DNA from: Chryseobacterium foetidum
GTDB taxonomy: Bacteria > Bacteroidota > Bacteroidia > Flavobacteriales > Weeksellaceae
Length of the DNA: 64,000 nt
NCBI RefSeq assembly: GCF_025457425.1
Contig: NZ_JAMXIA010000001.1
Span: forward strand, 1,178,001-1,242,000
Direction of reading: 5' to 3'
Part shown: piece by piece, positions 53,499 through 62,998 of the stretch
Layout: every line of letters begins with the position of its first letter
Numbering within the stretch: the first letter of the stretch is position 1
Program-made: the position numbers and the translations under genes
Notes under the pieces: generated by a model
Seen by the model: only the letters and a program-made list of their open reading frames with translations
What the model was told of the DNA's origin: nothing
Databases searched by the model: none

Positions 53499-55868
53499 TT
53501 ACTTCGCCCTGTTCTGATCATCAAATTTCAGTTCTTTCGTGGCGCCTTTCACATCGTTATTTCCGAATTTATACGTCACAGACAAGCTTAAATTCCGGCT
53601 GATTCCCTTAAAATAATATTGTGTACTGAAATCCTGATAAAACTCTGTCCCTTTTTCTCTTTCTGTATTTAAAACATCATTCATCAAGAGATTCATGGTG
53701 AGTTTCTTATCCATTAAATTTAATTTTAAACCTGAATACACAGAAGTAACACCTTTGAAAGACGTATTTCCTTCTTTGTAAGGAATATTTCCCCACGCAC
53801 CCAGCATGAACGAAACAGTTTTGGATTTATTCAGGAAAAAAGTATTGTCAAAGTTAAAATCAGAACCATAACTTCCCGGCATCTGAACCGCATCTTCGAC
53901 AAATGTTTTTGAAGTTACGTAATAGGCATTCACAAAAATATTAGACTCAAGCCAGCTTTTTTTGGTATAATTATAACTTAAACTTATTCCGGTTTGGTTT
54001 TGATTATAAAAATTGAAGATGATGGTGTACTTCAATCCATCATTGATACGTTGCAGTCTGTCCCAGTCATTTTTACTGTAGTTATGAAAGGCTGTAAGCG
54101 TAAAATTATTCTTTAAAACATAACTGAATTCCACGTTATCTGTAAATGAAGGTCTTAAAAGAGGGTTTCCACTTGAATATTCAAAAGCCGAACTGATGTA
54201 TCGGAAAGGATTTAAATCTCTGAACGACGGCCGGTTAATTCTCTTTGAATAATTGATCGAAAAAGCATTATTTTCATTCGGTTTATAGCTGATGTAAGCC
54301 GTTGGGAAAAATTTTCCATAATGATTTTTGGTGGTTAAATTTTCATTGGGCGAAATTCCTGTAAGCTCTGTAAATTCATATCTCAAACCTGCTTTAGCAC
54401 TCCATTTATCAGAAATTTCGTAGTTCCCTGAAATATAAGCTGCGTAATTATTTTCGTCATAGAAAAAATTATTGCTTTGGTTGAAATTCATGGTCGGAAT
54501 TCCGTTATTCAAATCATAATAATTAAAGAAAGAATCATTTTTAATTTTGGTAAATTTTAAGCCGGATTCTGTTTTAAATTTCCTGAAGTTTTTCTCTAAA
54601 TCTGCCTGTCCTGAATAAATCCGGTACTGATTGATTGGATTGATGTAAGTAGAAATCAGCTGATCAGTTTGTGTATTGTAATAATCGTCTGCATTGGCAT
54701 TATTTGAAATTAGATTCCCTGAAACACTGAGCTTGCTGCCCAAACTGTCTATTTTAACATCATAAAACAGGGTCGCATAATGATTATTTCTGTGATTAAA
54801 AGCCAACGCATCTGAAGAAAAAGACCGCTCACCCGCTTCATCTTTTATAGCGGAAGTATTTTTCACAGTCTCAACAGGATTGGCAAAAAAATAATTATAG
54901 CTCCCGCCAATAGTGCTTTTGTCTGATAATTTATATTCCAGTTTCAGGTTGGTGCTTTTGTTGCGGAGATTATTAAAAAAATAGCTGTCTGTATTCCAAT
55001 AGCTGTCATTTCCGGAGCTGTATTCATATCCTTTCATTCGCCAGTAGAAATTTCCGTCGGTGAAACCTGCAGATGCAGAGAGTTTTTTGCCCTGATAATT
55101 CAACGTTGCGCCATATCTTGTAGAAACTGAAGGCACATTCCAATACAGATTTTTAAGACTTGATTGCAGCGAAACATTCCATCCTAAACCAGTATTTTTT
55201 TTGAGGACAATATTGATCAGACCGCTTTTTCCCTGAGCTTCATATTTTGCTGGTGGCGTTGTGATGACTTCAATTTTCTGAATATCATCCGACCTTAAAT
55301 TTTTAAGATAATTGATGAGTTCTTCTCCCGAAATATTCAACAATCTGTCGTTGATCATCACAGCGACACCACTTTTTCCGGCAATGCTGATGCTTTTATC
55401 GGTGGCGCGAAGCATTGGCGTTTTTGCTAAAGCTTCCACCGCATCTAAACCTTGTGAGGCGATCGAATTTTCTACATTGAAGACCAGTCTGTCTACTCTT
55501 CTTTCAATAATTTTATTTTTTGCAGTAACCACAACACCTTCAATCTTCTTCTCCTGAATTTTAGACTTGTTTTGATTATTATCAATTTCAAAATTTTTAA
55601 AAACATCATCTTCAATTTTTAAAACTTCGGAAAGAACAAGCTCGCCCTCATTAAAAATTTCGAAATTATAATCGCCTTTTTCTTTTACCTGAATTTTAAA
55701 ATGACCTTTTTCATCAGTGATCGCTGAAAATTTTAACTGATTTTTTTTAAGAATAATTTCGGCATAAGAAACAGGTTTTTTGTCTTTTAGAATAACATTT
55801 CCTTCAACAGTTTGTGAAAAAATAAACGATTCGCAAAGCATCATCAACAGTACAAAAAATCTTTGCAT
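53499..55868 (-). CDS. Outer-membrane beta-barrel receptor (TonB-dependent-like, with carboxypeptidase-regulatory domain)
   Basis: A 789-residue outer-membrane protein: signal peptide (about 18 residues, ending FIFSQ), a carboxypeptidase-regulatory-like domain (about 20-110), a plug (about 115-225, with IEGVVVTAKNKIIERRVDRL and RSDDIQKIEVITTPPAKYEA) and a large barrel with the OMP_b-brl_3 style (INYSKRINRPSFRDLNPF). The final strand ends RNLSLSVTYKFG and is followed by a 24-residue polar tail. Substrate is unknown. It is a lone gene on the minus strand. Confidence 0.9.
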   Translation of the reverse strand: MQRFFVLLMMLCESFIFSQTVEGNVILKDKKPVSYAEIILKKNQLKFSAITDEKGHFKIQVKEKGDYNFEIFNEGELVLSEVLKIEDDVFKNFEIDNNQNKSKIQEKKIEGVVVTAKNKIIERRVDRLVFNVENSIASQGLDAVEALAKTPMLRATDKSISIAGKSGVAVMINDRLLNISGEELINYLKNLRSDDIQKIEVITTPPAKYEAQGKSGLINIVLKKNTGLGWNVSLQSSLKNLYWNVPSVSTRYGATLNYQGKKLSASAGFTDGNFYWRMKGYEYSSGNDSYWNTDSYFFNNLRNKSTNLKLEYKLSDKSTIGGSYNYFFANPVETVKNTSAIKDEAGERSFSSDALAFNHRNNHYATLFYDVKIDSLGSKLSVSGNLISNNANADDYYNTQTDQLISTYINPINQYRIYSGQADLEKNFRKFKTESGLKFTKIKNDSFFNYYDLNNGIPTMNFNQSNNFFYDENNYAAYISGNYEISDKWSAKAGLRYEFTELTGISPNENLTTKNHYGKFFPTAYISYKPNENNAFSINYSKRINRPSFRDLNPFRYISSAFEYSSGNPLLRPSFTDNVEFSYVLKNNFTLTAFHNYSKNDWDRLQRINDGLKYTIIFNFYNQNQTGISLSYNYTKKSWLESNIFVNAYYVTSKTFVEDAVQMPGSYGSDFNFDNTFFLNKSKTVSFMLGAWGNIPYKEGNTSFKGVTSVYSGLKLNLMDKKLTMNLLMNDVLNTEREKGTEFYQDFSTQYYFKGISRNLSLSVTYKFGNNDVKGATKELKFDDQNRAK

Positions 55869-56011
55869 TAAATTTGAGTTTGAAAGTAAGACAACAGTAT
55901 ACTAAGTTTTATTACATCTGATAATTTAAATTCAAAATAACTGCTCAGATTATCATAATAGCTATTTTTATAAAATTAATATGATGTAGGTAATTAGTTT
56001 TTAACGGTTTG

Positions 56012-56078
56012 TTTGTCATTCCGTAGGAATCTCAATACACTAAAAATAAAACAGTTTAGATTCCTACGGAACGACAAA
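56012..56078. repeat. Inverted repeat with 21-base arms
   Basis: TTTGTCATTCCGTAGGAATCT (56012-56032) is inverted at 56058-56078 with one mismatch, and the outer bases also pair. It lies in the gap between the receptor and the PNGase F-like gene. Confidence 0.65.
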
Positions 56079-56173
56079 ATAACTAATGATTTTATTGTCA
56101 TGAGTGAAAACGGACATTCATAAAATTTAAAAGCAAATCTACTGAAGTGAACTGAAATATTAGACTTAAAAAT

Positions 56174-56181
56174 TATCTTTG
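56174..56181 (+). promoter_or_regulatory. -7 box TATCTTTG before the GLPGLI/PNGase F-like gene
   Basis: Exact match, 19 bases before the ATG at 56201. Confidence 0.62.
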
Positions 56182-56200
56182 TAAAAACCATCTTTACATC

Positions 56201-57865
56201 ATGCAAAAATCAATTCTCCTATTTTGTTTTTTAGTTTTATCCATTTTAAATCATGCTCAGATTTACGAGATCGAATACGAAAGTTCCTACAACGGAAAAG
56301 TACAATCTGATCAGTCCAAAACGATAGCCTGGGTGAGTGAAACAGAAAATTATATTTTAAACACAAATATTAAAAATCAAAAGACAGAATTTCCCTTTGA
56401 GATAAGTAAAATCGAAAAACCAAGCAACACGATTGTCTCTTTCGGATTTTTAAATTCAAATAAAATCGTTTCAACTTCTGATTCTGAATCTATTGCTAAA
56501 CAGGAATTTGAAATGACTTCAGAAACCAAAAAAATCCTTGGTTACAACTGTAAAAAAGCAGTCACAAAAATCAATTCAAACACCATCGAAGTTTGGTACA
56601 CCAATGATTTAAAAATGAAAGGCGGACCATCAAGTCTTGGACAGAATTTGGGATTGGTTCTTCAAATTGAAAGAAACGGAAACTCAGCAACAACTGCAGT
56701 TTCCATTAAAAAAATAAAGAAAACAGGCATTGAAAAAATTATTAATAAAGAACCAGCGAAAACCGACCTTTTAAGTTACAGAGATTTGCTGTGGAGAAGT
56801 AAATTTACCACAATAAAAGTTTTTGAAAATGAAATAATCAATTTTTCGGAAGAATCAAAATCAAACGACAGTATAAAAAGATTTGCCAATGGAACAATCA
56901 TTTTAAAGAAAGTAAAGTTCCCTAAAATTTCCGCAGGAGAAAACATCTTTGTGGAGGTAAAACAGCAGTCCAACGGCGATGCTTATGACAGAACCGGAAC
57001 CGTTTTCTACATTCCTGAAGATAAAAAACAAAGTTTTTTCGACGGTCTTCAAAATGGCGTAAAAACACTTCCGCTTTTTGAGAACGGCAACGGGAAACAA
57101 TATTACGGCGTAACAGCTACAGAAAATTATCTTCCGGCAGTTGAAATGATGCGTTTTTTCACCTCTTTCGGGATAAATAAATTTAATCATATCCAATTGA
57201 AAGATAAGGTTTGGCAAACAGTAAGCCCGTTTCGGCAGGATATCACTGAGTTAAAACCTGCACTTTCCGAAAAAGAAATCTGGATTGGAACATTCATCGG
57301 AAATTATGACAAAGGTGGTCATAAAGTAAGTTTAGACATTACAATTCACAAAAGCTCGCAGCAGGTTCACAAAAACAATATGGTAATTCCTGTTTTCAGC
57401 ACCATCAATATTATGGAAATGGCAGGTCAGGATTATTCGACCATGTTCAGCAGCGAAAAAGGTCTTGAAGTGGAATTCACCCTTGATAGAGAAATTAAAA
57501 ATATTACCATGCGATACATAACAACCGGACACGGCGGCTGGGAAAACGGCGACGAATTTATCCAAAAATCCAACACGATTCTGGTTGACGGTAAACAGAT
57601 TTTCTCATTCATTCCCTGGAGGTCAGAATGTGGTTCTTACCGACTTTTCAATCCCGCTTCAGGCAATTTTGCTGATGGACTTTCTTCTTCAGATTTGAGT
57701 CGCTCAAACTGGTGTCCCGGAACTGTTACCAATCCTCAGTTTATAGAAATGGGAAATTTAAAAGCAGGGAAACACCGCATTCAGGTTAAGATTCCTCAGG
57801 GTGCTTCAGAAGGAAGCAGTTTCAGCGCATGGAATGTTTCGGCTGTTCTTTTGGGTGAGGGCTAA
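56201..57865 (+). CDS. GLPGLI-type domain fused to PNGase F-like two-domain module
   Basis: A 554-residue exported protein with a signal peptide (MQKSILLFCFLVLSILNHAQ). Residues about 21-180 match the GLPGLI family, with IYEIEYESSYNGK, KKILGYNCKKAVTK and GGPSSLGQNLGLVLQI in the motif position. Residues about 235-554 resemble peptide-N-glycosidase F: GDAYDRTGTVFYI (Asp263) corresponds to the WDR segment with the catalytic Asp of PNGase F. GHGGWENGDEFIQKSN (Glu452) and SRSNWCPG match the second domain. It may remove N-glycans from glycoproteins outside the cell. The N-terminal domain may anchor or target it. This is recognition from memory, not a database search. Confidence 0.75.
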   Translation: MQKSILLFCFLVLSILNHAQIYEIEYESSYNGKVQSDQSKTIAWVSETENYILNTNIKNQKTEFPFEISKIEKPSNTIVSFGFLNSNKIVSTSDSESIAKQEFEMTSETKKILGYNCKKAVTKINSNTIEVWYTNDLKMKGGPSSLGQNLGLVLQIERNGNSATTAVSIKKIKKTGIEKIINKEPAKTDLLSYRDLLWRSKFTTIKVFENEIINFSEESKSNDSIKRFANGTIILKKVKFPKISAGENIFVEVKQQSNGDAYDRTGTVFYIPEDKKQSFFDGLQNGVKTLPLFENGNGKQYYGVTATENYLPAVEMMRFFTSFGINKFNHIQLKDKVWQTVSPFRQDITELKPALSEKEIWIGTFIGNYDKGGHKVSLDITIHKSSQQVHKNNMVIPVFSTINIMEMAGQDYSTMFSSEKGLEVEFTLDREIKNITMRYITTGHGGWENGDEFIQKSNTILVDGKQIFSFIPWRSECGSYRLFNPASGNFADGLSSSDLSRSNWCPGTVTNPQFIEMGNLKAGKHRIQVKIPQGASEGSSFSAWNVSAVLLGEG

Positions 57866-57875
57866 AAAAACAAAA

Positions 57876-57903
57876 CCTCCTTGCAATTGACTTGCAAGAA
57901 GGT
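57876..57903. other. Hairpin in the gap before asnB
   Basis: Stem CCTTGCAA/TTGCAAGAAGG-like (about 57876-57903). No T run is on the plus side; A residues on its left mean a T tail on the minus strand. The rest of 57904-58139 shows no gene. Confidence 0.4.
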
Positions 57904-58139
57904 AAAAACACAAATGATGAAAAAAAATTATTTCGGTTCAAAGTACGGGAATTTTTTTCATATCACCAATACCTAATTACCATTATTTTATAAAAAATTT
58001 CAATTTTCCTGATTTTTAAAGCTTTCAATGCTTCTAAGTGAAAAATTTTAACCAAATCAATAAATCCTTATTGATAAAATTAATTTAATTAATCAGATAG
58101 AACTATTTAGTTAAAAATATTAGGCAATCTACAAATTAA

Positions 58140-58171
58140 TTTGATAAAATTTAATTATAATTTTACTTTTG
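58140..58171 (+). promoter_or_regulatory. asnB promoter (TTTG-N20-TACTTTTG)
   Basis: TTTG at 58140-58143, 20-base spacer, TACTTTTG at 58164-58171, 17 bases before the asnB ATG. Confidence 0.75.
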
Positions 58172-58188
58172 TCTTAAATAAATAAAAT

Positions 58189-59859
58189 ATGTGCGGAATT
58201 GTATGCCTGTTTGATGCTAAACAAAACACAGAAATCCTCAGACCTCAGGTTCTGGAGATGTCAAAAAAAATTCGTCACCGTGGCCCGGACTGGAGCGGAG
58301 TCTTTCAAAGCGAAAAAGTAGTTTTCTCTCACGAAAGACTGGCAATTGTAGATCCTACTTCAGGAAAACAACCTTTATTTTCCAAAGACACAAATATTGT
58401 GTTGGCAGTCAACGGTGAAATTTACAACCACAGAGAGCTGAAAACAGAATTTCCCGATTACGAATTCCAAACTGAATCAGATTGTGAAGTCATCATCGCT
58501 TTATACGAAAAATACGGCAAAGATTTCATCGAAAAACTAAACGGAATTTTCGCTTTCTCTTTATATGATATCAAAAACGACGTTTATCTCATCGCGAGAG
58601 ACCACATGGGTATCTGCCCGCTCTATCAGGGTTGGGACAAAAACGGAAACTATTATGTAGCTTCCGAACTCAAAGCTTTGGAAGGGGTCTGCAAATCCAT
58701 CGAAACTTTTTTGCCCGGTCATTATGTTTTCAGCCCTGAAGGTTCAGAACTTCAGCAGTGGTACACAAGAGATTGGGTAGATTTTGATGCAGTAAAAGAT
58801 AATGAGACAGACATTGCTGCAATCAGAAAAAGCCTTGAAGAGGCGGTTCACAGACAATTAATGAGTAATGTTCCTTATGGCGTTTTGCTTTCCGGCGGTT
58901 TAGATTCATCCATTATTTCGGCAGTTACGGCAAAATATGCCAGACAAAGAGTTGAAAGCGGCGATACTCAGGAAGCATGGTACCCGAGATTGCACAGTTT
59001 TGCAGTTGGATTGGTTGGCTCACCTGATCTTGAAGCTGCCAGAAAAGCTGCAGATCACATTGGAAGTGTGCATCACGAAGTTCATTTTACTGTTCAAGAA
59101 GGAATTGATGCTGTAAGAGACGTTATTTATCATTTGGAAACTTACGATGTGACAACGATCAGAGCTTCTACCCCAATGTATTTGCTTGCAAGAGTGATTA
59201 AATCGATGGGAATTAAAATGGTTTTATCAGGCGAAGGTTCTGACGAATTGTTTGGCGGATATTTATACTTCCACAAAGCTCCAAATGCAAAGGAATTCCA
59301 TGATGAGACGGTGAGAAAATTAGGAAAACTTCATTTATATGACTGTTTGAGAGCGAATAAAGCTTTGATGAGCTGGGGAATTGAAGGAAGAGTTCCGTTT
59401 TTGGACAAGGAATTTATGGATGTTGCCATGAATGTAAATCCTGCAGATAAAATGATTAAAAAATCTGAAGGAAAAATCGAAAAATGGGTTCTCAGAAAAG
59501 CATTTGAAGATCTTTTACCAGAATCTATCGCATGGAGACAGAAAGAACAGTTCTCAGATGGAGTTGGATATTCATGGATCGACAGTCTGAAAGAAATTGC
59601 TGAAAAATATGTGACGGATGAAATGATGACCAATGCGAAATTCAGGTTTCCTCTGAACACTCCGCAAAATAAGGAAGAATACCGTTACAGAACCATTTTT
59701 GAAGAACAGTTCCCAAGCGAAACGGCTGCGGCAACTGTCCCGTCTGTTCCTTCAGTGGCTTGCTCCACTCCTATTGCTTTGGAATGGGATGAAGCATTCA
59801 AAAAGATGAATGATCCGAGCGGAAGAGCTGTGGTTTCGGTACACGAAGATTCTTATTAA
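58189..59859 (+). CDS. asnB: Asparagine synthase (glutamine-hydrolysing)
   Basis: A 556-residue AsnB. The class II glutaminase domain begins with the nucleophile Cys2 (MCGIVCLFD), and the conserved RHRGPDWSG and AVNGEIYNHRELK follow. The synthetase domain has the ATP-pyrophosphatase loop LLSGGLDSSIIS and VLSGEGSDELFGGY. It makes Asn from Asp, Gln and ATP. The length is close to that of E. coli AsnB. It has an ideal promoter and is followed by a tandem repeat and a terminator, so it is monocistronic. Confidence 0.96.
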   Translation: MCGIVCLFDAKQNTEILRPQVLEMSKKIRHRGPDWSGVFQSEKVVFSHERLAIVDPTSGKQPLFSKDTNIVLAVNGEIYNHRELKTEFPDYEFQTESDCEVIIALYEKYGKDFIEKLNGIFAFSLYDIKNDVYLIARDHMGICPLYQGWDKNGNYYVASELKALEGVCKSIETFLPGHYVFSPEGSELQQWYTRDWVDFDAVKDNETDIAAIRKSLEEAVHRQLMSNVPYGVLLSGGLDSSIISAVTAKYARQRVESGDTQEAWYPRLHSFAVGLVGSPDLEAARKAADHIGSVHHEVHFTVQEGIDAVRDVIYHLETYDVTTIRASTPMYLLARVIKSMGIKMVLSGEGSDELFGGYLYFHKAPNAKEFHDETVRKLGKLHLYDCLRANKALMSWGIEGRVPFLDKEFMDVAMNVNPADKMIKKSEGKIEKWVLRKAFEDLLPESIAWRQKEQFSDGVGYSWIDSLKEIAEKYVTDEMMTNAKFRFPLNTPQNKEEYRYRTIFEEQFPSETAAATVPSVPSVACSTPIALEWDEAFKKMNDPSGRAVVSVHEDSY

Positions 59860-59910
59860 TGTTAGATGTTAGATGTTAGATGATGGGCGCTAGATGATGG
59901 GTGATGGATG
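59860..59910. repeat. Tandem repeat of TTAGATG/GATGGGC units
   Basis: TGTTAGATG repeats three times directly after the asnB stop, then degenerates into GATGATGGG units. Confidence 0.65.
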
Positions 59911-59923
59911 TCTTATAAATATT

Positions 59924-59955
59924 AAAATCCTGCGAAGTTTTTTCGTGGGATTTTT
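59924..59955 (+). terminator. Terminator of asnB
   Basis: Stem AAAATCCTGCGAA/TTCGTGGGATTTT (59924-59936 with 59942-59954, one wobble) and a T-rich end. Confidence 0.86.
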
Positions 59956-59975
59956 CTATTGTCTTTTTTTAATCT

Positions 59976-59983
59976 TAATTTTG
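59976..59983 (+). promoter_or_regulatory. -7 box TAATTTTG of the agu operon
   Basis: Exact match, 14 bases before the ATG at 59998. It lies inside the longer open frame from 59959 and excludes that start. Confidence 0.65.
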
Positions 59984-59997
59984 TAAAAAAGTTTAAA

Positions 59998-60873
59998 ATG
60001 TCAAATATAAAAATAGGCACTGTACAGATGTCCTGCGTTGCAGACAAGCAGGCCAACCTCGATAAAGCCATAGAAAAAGTACGTGAAGCAGCAGCAAAAG
60101 GAGCTCAGATTGTTTGCCTTCAGGAATTATTCACCTCACTATACTTTTGCGATGTGGAAGATTACGATAATTTTGATCTTGCCGAAGCTATTCCCGGACC
60201 GTCAACAGATGCACTTTCGCAGGTTGCAAAAGAATTAGGCGTAGTAATCATCGCTTCTCTGTTTGAAAAAAGAACTCAGGGATTATACCACAACACAACC
60301 GCTGTCATCGACGCAGACGGAACTTACCTTGGCAAATACCGAAAAATGCACATTCCTGATGATCCTGCGTATTATGAAAAATTTTATTTCACGCCTGGAG
60401 ATTTAGGTTATAAAGTTTTCCAGACCAAATTTGCTAAAATCGGAATTCTGATTTGCTGGGATCAATGGTATCCTGAAGCTTCAAGAATTACTGCTCTGAT
60501 GGGAGCTGAAATTATGTTTTACCCTACAGCTATCGGCTGGGCAACGGATCAGGATGATGAAACCAATGCAGATCAATACAATTCATGGCAGACAATACAG
60601 CGTTCGCACTCGGTAGCCAATGGACTTCCCGTGGTTTCAGTAAACAGGGTTGGTTTTGAGCAGGATGGCGCAATGAAGTTTTGGGGCGGAAGTTTCGTCA
60701 CAAACGCTCAGGGTAAACTTTTATATCTCGGTTCTCACGATAAGGAAGAGGTTGAAGTTACGGAAGTTGATCTGTCACAAACCGATTACATCCGAAAACA
60801 CTGGCCTTTCTTAAGAGACAGAAGAATCGACAGCTATCAACCGATTACGAAGAGATTTATTGACGAAGATTAA
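59998..60873 (+). CDS. aguB: N-carbamoylputrescine amidase
   Basis: A 291-residue nitrilase-superfamily amidohydrolase. The catalytic triad is Glu43 (LQELF), Lys116 (YRKMHIPDD) and Cys153 (ILICWDQWYPE). The QELF, YRKMHIPDDP and CWDQWYPEASR segments fit the carbamoylputrescine amidase branch. It hydrolyses N-carbamoylputrescine to putrescine, ammonia and CO2. Agmatine deiminase, which makes its substrate, is encoded 1.06 kb downstream after an intervening DUF1016 nuclease gene. Start from the ATG at 59998 (MSNIKIGTVQMS). Confidence 0.93.
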   Translation: MSNIKIGTVQMSCVADKQANLDKAIEKVREAAAKGAQIVCLQELFTSLYFCDVEDYDNFDLAEAIPGPSTDALSQVAKELGVVIIASLFEKRTQGLYHNTTAVIDADGTYLGKYRKMHIPDDPAYYEKFYFTPGDLGYKVFQTKFAKIGILICWDQWYPEASRITALMGAEIMFYPTAIGWATDQDDETNADQYNSWQTIQRSHSVANGLPVVSVNRVGFEQDGAMKFWGGSFVTNAQGKLLYLGSHDKEEVEVTEVDLSQTDYIRKHWPFLRDRRIDSYQPITKRFIDED

Positions 60874-60895
60874 ACTAAATTTTCATCCAATATAA

Positions 60896-61909
60896 ATGAT
60901 CAACAGCGTTTACCCTCATTTACTGACAGAGATTAAGCAGAGAATTTTAAGTTCTCAGCTAAAGGCTGCCTTATCTGTAAACGCTGAAATGATCACGCTT
61001 TACTGGAACATCGGTAATGATATTGCTAAAAAACAGAGCGAAAAGGGCTGGTCAGCAGGAGTAATCCCACAACTTGCTAAAGATCTGAAATCTGAATTTC
61101 CAAACCTAAAAGGATTCTCTGAGAGAAATCTCAGTTACATGCTTAAATTTGCCAATGAATACCAAGACGTTACAATTTTGCAACAGCTTGTTGCAAAATT
61201 ACCATGGGGACATAATATTTTGCTCATTGAGAAAATAAAAGATCAGAATTTAAGATTTTGGTATGCCGAAAAATGTATCGAAAACAACTGGAGCCGTGAC
61301 GTTCTGGATGTTCAGATTAAAACGAAATTATTAGAAAGACAGGGAAAATCTATTAATAATTTTGAAAATACTTTACCAAAACCTCTATCAGATTTAGCCA
61401 ATCAAACTTTAAAAGATCCTTATATTTTCAGCTTTTTGAGTTTCGACCAAAATATCAAAGAAAGAGACATTGAAAACCAACTCATACAGCATATTGCCAA
61501 ATTTCTTCTTGAGCTGGGAAAAGGTTTTGCATTTATTGGTTCGCAATATCATCTGGAAGTTTCAAAAAAAGACTATTATCTCGATCTGCTTTTTTATCAT
61601 ACAAAATTAAAATGCTACATCGTTATCGAGTTGAAAAACACAGCATTTAAACCTGAATTTACGGGAAAGCTCAATTTCTATCTTTCCGCTGTAGACAGCA
61701 TGGTAAAAGAAACTGAAGACAACCCCACAATCGGAATTCTTCTTTGCAAAGACAAAGATAATATTGAAGCTGAATTTGCTTTGAGAGGAATCACAAATCC
61801 CATCGGCATCAGTGAAATAAGTTTTGTAGAAAAACTTCCAGACAATCTGAAAAGCAGTCTTCCAACAATCGAAGAAATTGAAAATGAAATGAAAAAATTT
61901 CAGAATTAA
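60896..61909 (+). CDS. PDDEXK nuclease family protein, DUF1016/YhcG type
   Basis: A 337-residue protein with an N-terminal winged-helix-like DUF1016_N domain (about 10-150, with EMITLYWNIGNDIAKKQSEKG and FPNLKGFSERNLSYMLKFA) and a C-terminal PD-(D/E)XK nuclease domain (about 180-330). The active-site string is DYYLDLLFYHTKLKCY then IVIELK, giving the Asp and ExK residues. Members are widespread, often near mobile or defence genes, and E. coli YhcG is linked to DNA recombination and restriction-like roles. Here it lies between aguB and aguA with short gaps (22 and 27 bases), so it is apparently cotranscribed. Confidence 0.9.
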   Translation: MINSVYPHLLTEIKQRILSSQLKAALSVNAEMITLYWNIGNDIAKKQSEKGWSAGVIPQLAKDLKSEFPNLKGFSERNLSYMLKFANEYQDVTILQQLVAKLPWGHNILLIEKIKDQNLRFWYAEKCIENNWSRDVLDVQIKTKLLERQGKSINNFENTLPKPLSDLANQTLKDPYIFSFLSFDQNIKERDIENQLIQHIAKFLLELGKGFAFIGSQYHLEVSKKDYYLDLLFYHTKLKCYIVIELKNTAFKPEFTGKLNFYLSAVDSMVKETEDNPTIGILLCKDKDNIEAEFALRGITNPIGISEISFVEKLPDNLKSSLPTIEEIENEMKKFQN

Positions 61910-61936
61910 TAAATTTTCCGCTCAAATAATCAAAAA

Positions 61937-62998
61937 ATGAACAACGAAAACAATCATACAAACACTCCCAAAAATTTAGGCTACAGATTCCCTGCAGAAT
62001 GGGAGCCACATGAAGCAACCTGGCTGAGCTGGCCTCACAAAGAAGAATCGTGGCCCGGAAAACTGGATGAAATTTATCCTAAATATTCTGAATTCATCAA
62101 AATATTATCTCAGGATGAGTTTGTAAGGATCAACGTGAAGGGTGATGAAATGCAGAAATTTGCGATGGACTGTATCATGCAGGCCGGAGCAAATATTGAA
62201 AATATTGAGTTTTATCAAAATGAAACCAACGATGCATGGTGCAGAGATCACGGTCCGGCTTTTTTAGTGAATCCAAATGCGGAAGAGCAAAAAGTGATTG
62301 TGGACTGGGGTTACAATGCGTGGGGAAACAAGTATCCGCCGTTTGATCTTGATGATGTCATTCCGACCAAAATCGGGGAGGAATTTGAAATTCCTGTTTT
62401 TCATCCCGGAATCGTTATGGAAGGCGGAAGCGTGGAATTTAATGGAAAAGGAACTGTTTTGACTTCAAAATCATGTCTTTTAAATAAAAACCGAAATCCT
62501 CATCTTTCTCAGGAAGAGATTGAAGAATATCTGAAAAACTATTACGGACAGGAACAAATTCTGTGGGTAGAAGACGGAATTGTAGGCGACGACACCGACG
62601 GACACATCGACGATACCATCAGATTCGTTAACGAAAACACTGTTCTAACCGTTGTGGAAGACAATCCTGAAGATGACAATTATGAAATTCTTCAAACCAA
62701 CCTTCGTCAGCTTAAAGAAATGAAGCTTCCGGACGGAACTCCTTTGAATATTATTGAACTTCCTATGCCTGATCCTGTAATTTGGGAAGATCAGAGACTT
62801 CCTGCTTCATATGCTAATTTTTATATTTCAAATCATCACGTGATTGTTCCAACTTACCGTTGCGATAAAGATCCTGTGGCTTTGGAGATTATTCAAAAAT
62901 GTTTTCCGGAAAGAAAAGTGGTGGGAATAGATTCTACAGAGATAATTTGGGGATTAGGAAGCTTTCATTGTTTGAGCCAACAGGAACCGGCAGTATAA
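61937..62998 (+). CDS. aguA: Agmatine deiminase
   Basis: A 353-residue pentein-fold enzyme that deiminates agmatine to N-carbamoylputrescine. Signatures are FPAEWEPHEATWLSWPH, NDAWCRDHGPAF, VMEGGSVEFNGKGTVLTS, GDDTDGHIDD with the catalytic His/Asp, and the C-terminal LGSFHCLSQQEPA with the nucleophile Cys. With AguB it forms a two-step putrescine route. The product of one gene feeds the other despite the interposed nuclease gene. Confidence 0.95.
   Translation: MNNENNHTNTPKNLGYRFPAEWEPHEATWLSWPHKEESWPGKLDEIYPKYSEFIKILSQDEFVRINVKGDEMQKFAMDCIMQAGANIENIEFYQNETNDAWCRDHGPAFLVNPNAEEQKVIVDWGYNAWGNKYPPFDLDDVIPTKIGEEFEIPVFHPGIVMEGGSVEFNGKGTVLTSKSCLLNKNRNPHLSQEEIEEYLKNYYGQEQILWVEDGIVGDDTDGHIDDTIRFVNENTVLTVVEDNPEDDNYEILQTNLRQLKEMKLPDGTPLNIIELPMPDPVIWEDQRLPASYANFYISNHHVIVPTYRCDKDPVALEIIQKCFPERKVVGIDSTEIIWGLGSFHCLSQQEPAV

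Noticed and set aside
57876..57903. Terminator after the GLPGLI/PNGase F-like gene
   Set aside because: The T-rich side of the hairpin is on the minus strand, so it does not fit a plus-strand terminator.
59959..59997. Longer start for aguB
   Set aside because: The extension contains the -7 promoter box and is not part of the conserved N-terminus.
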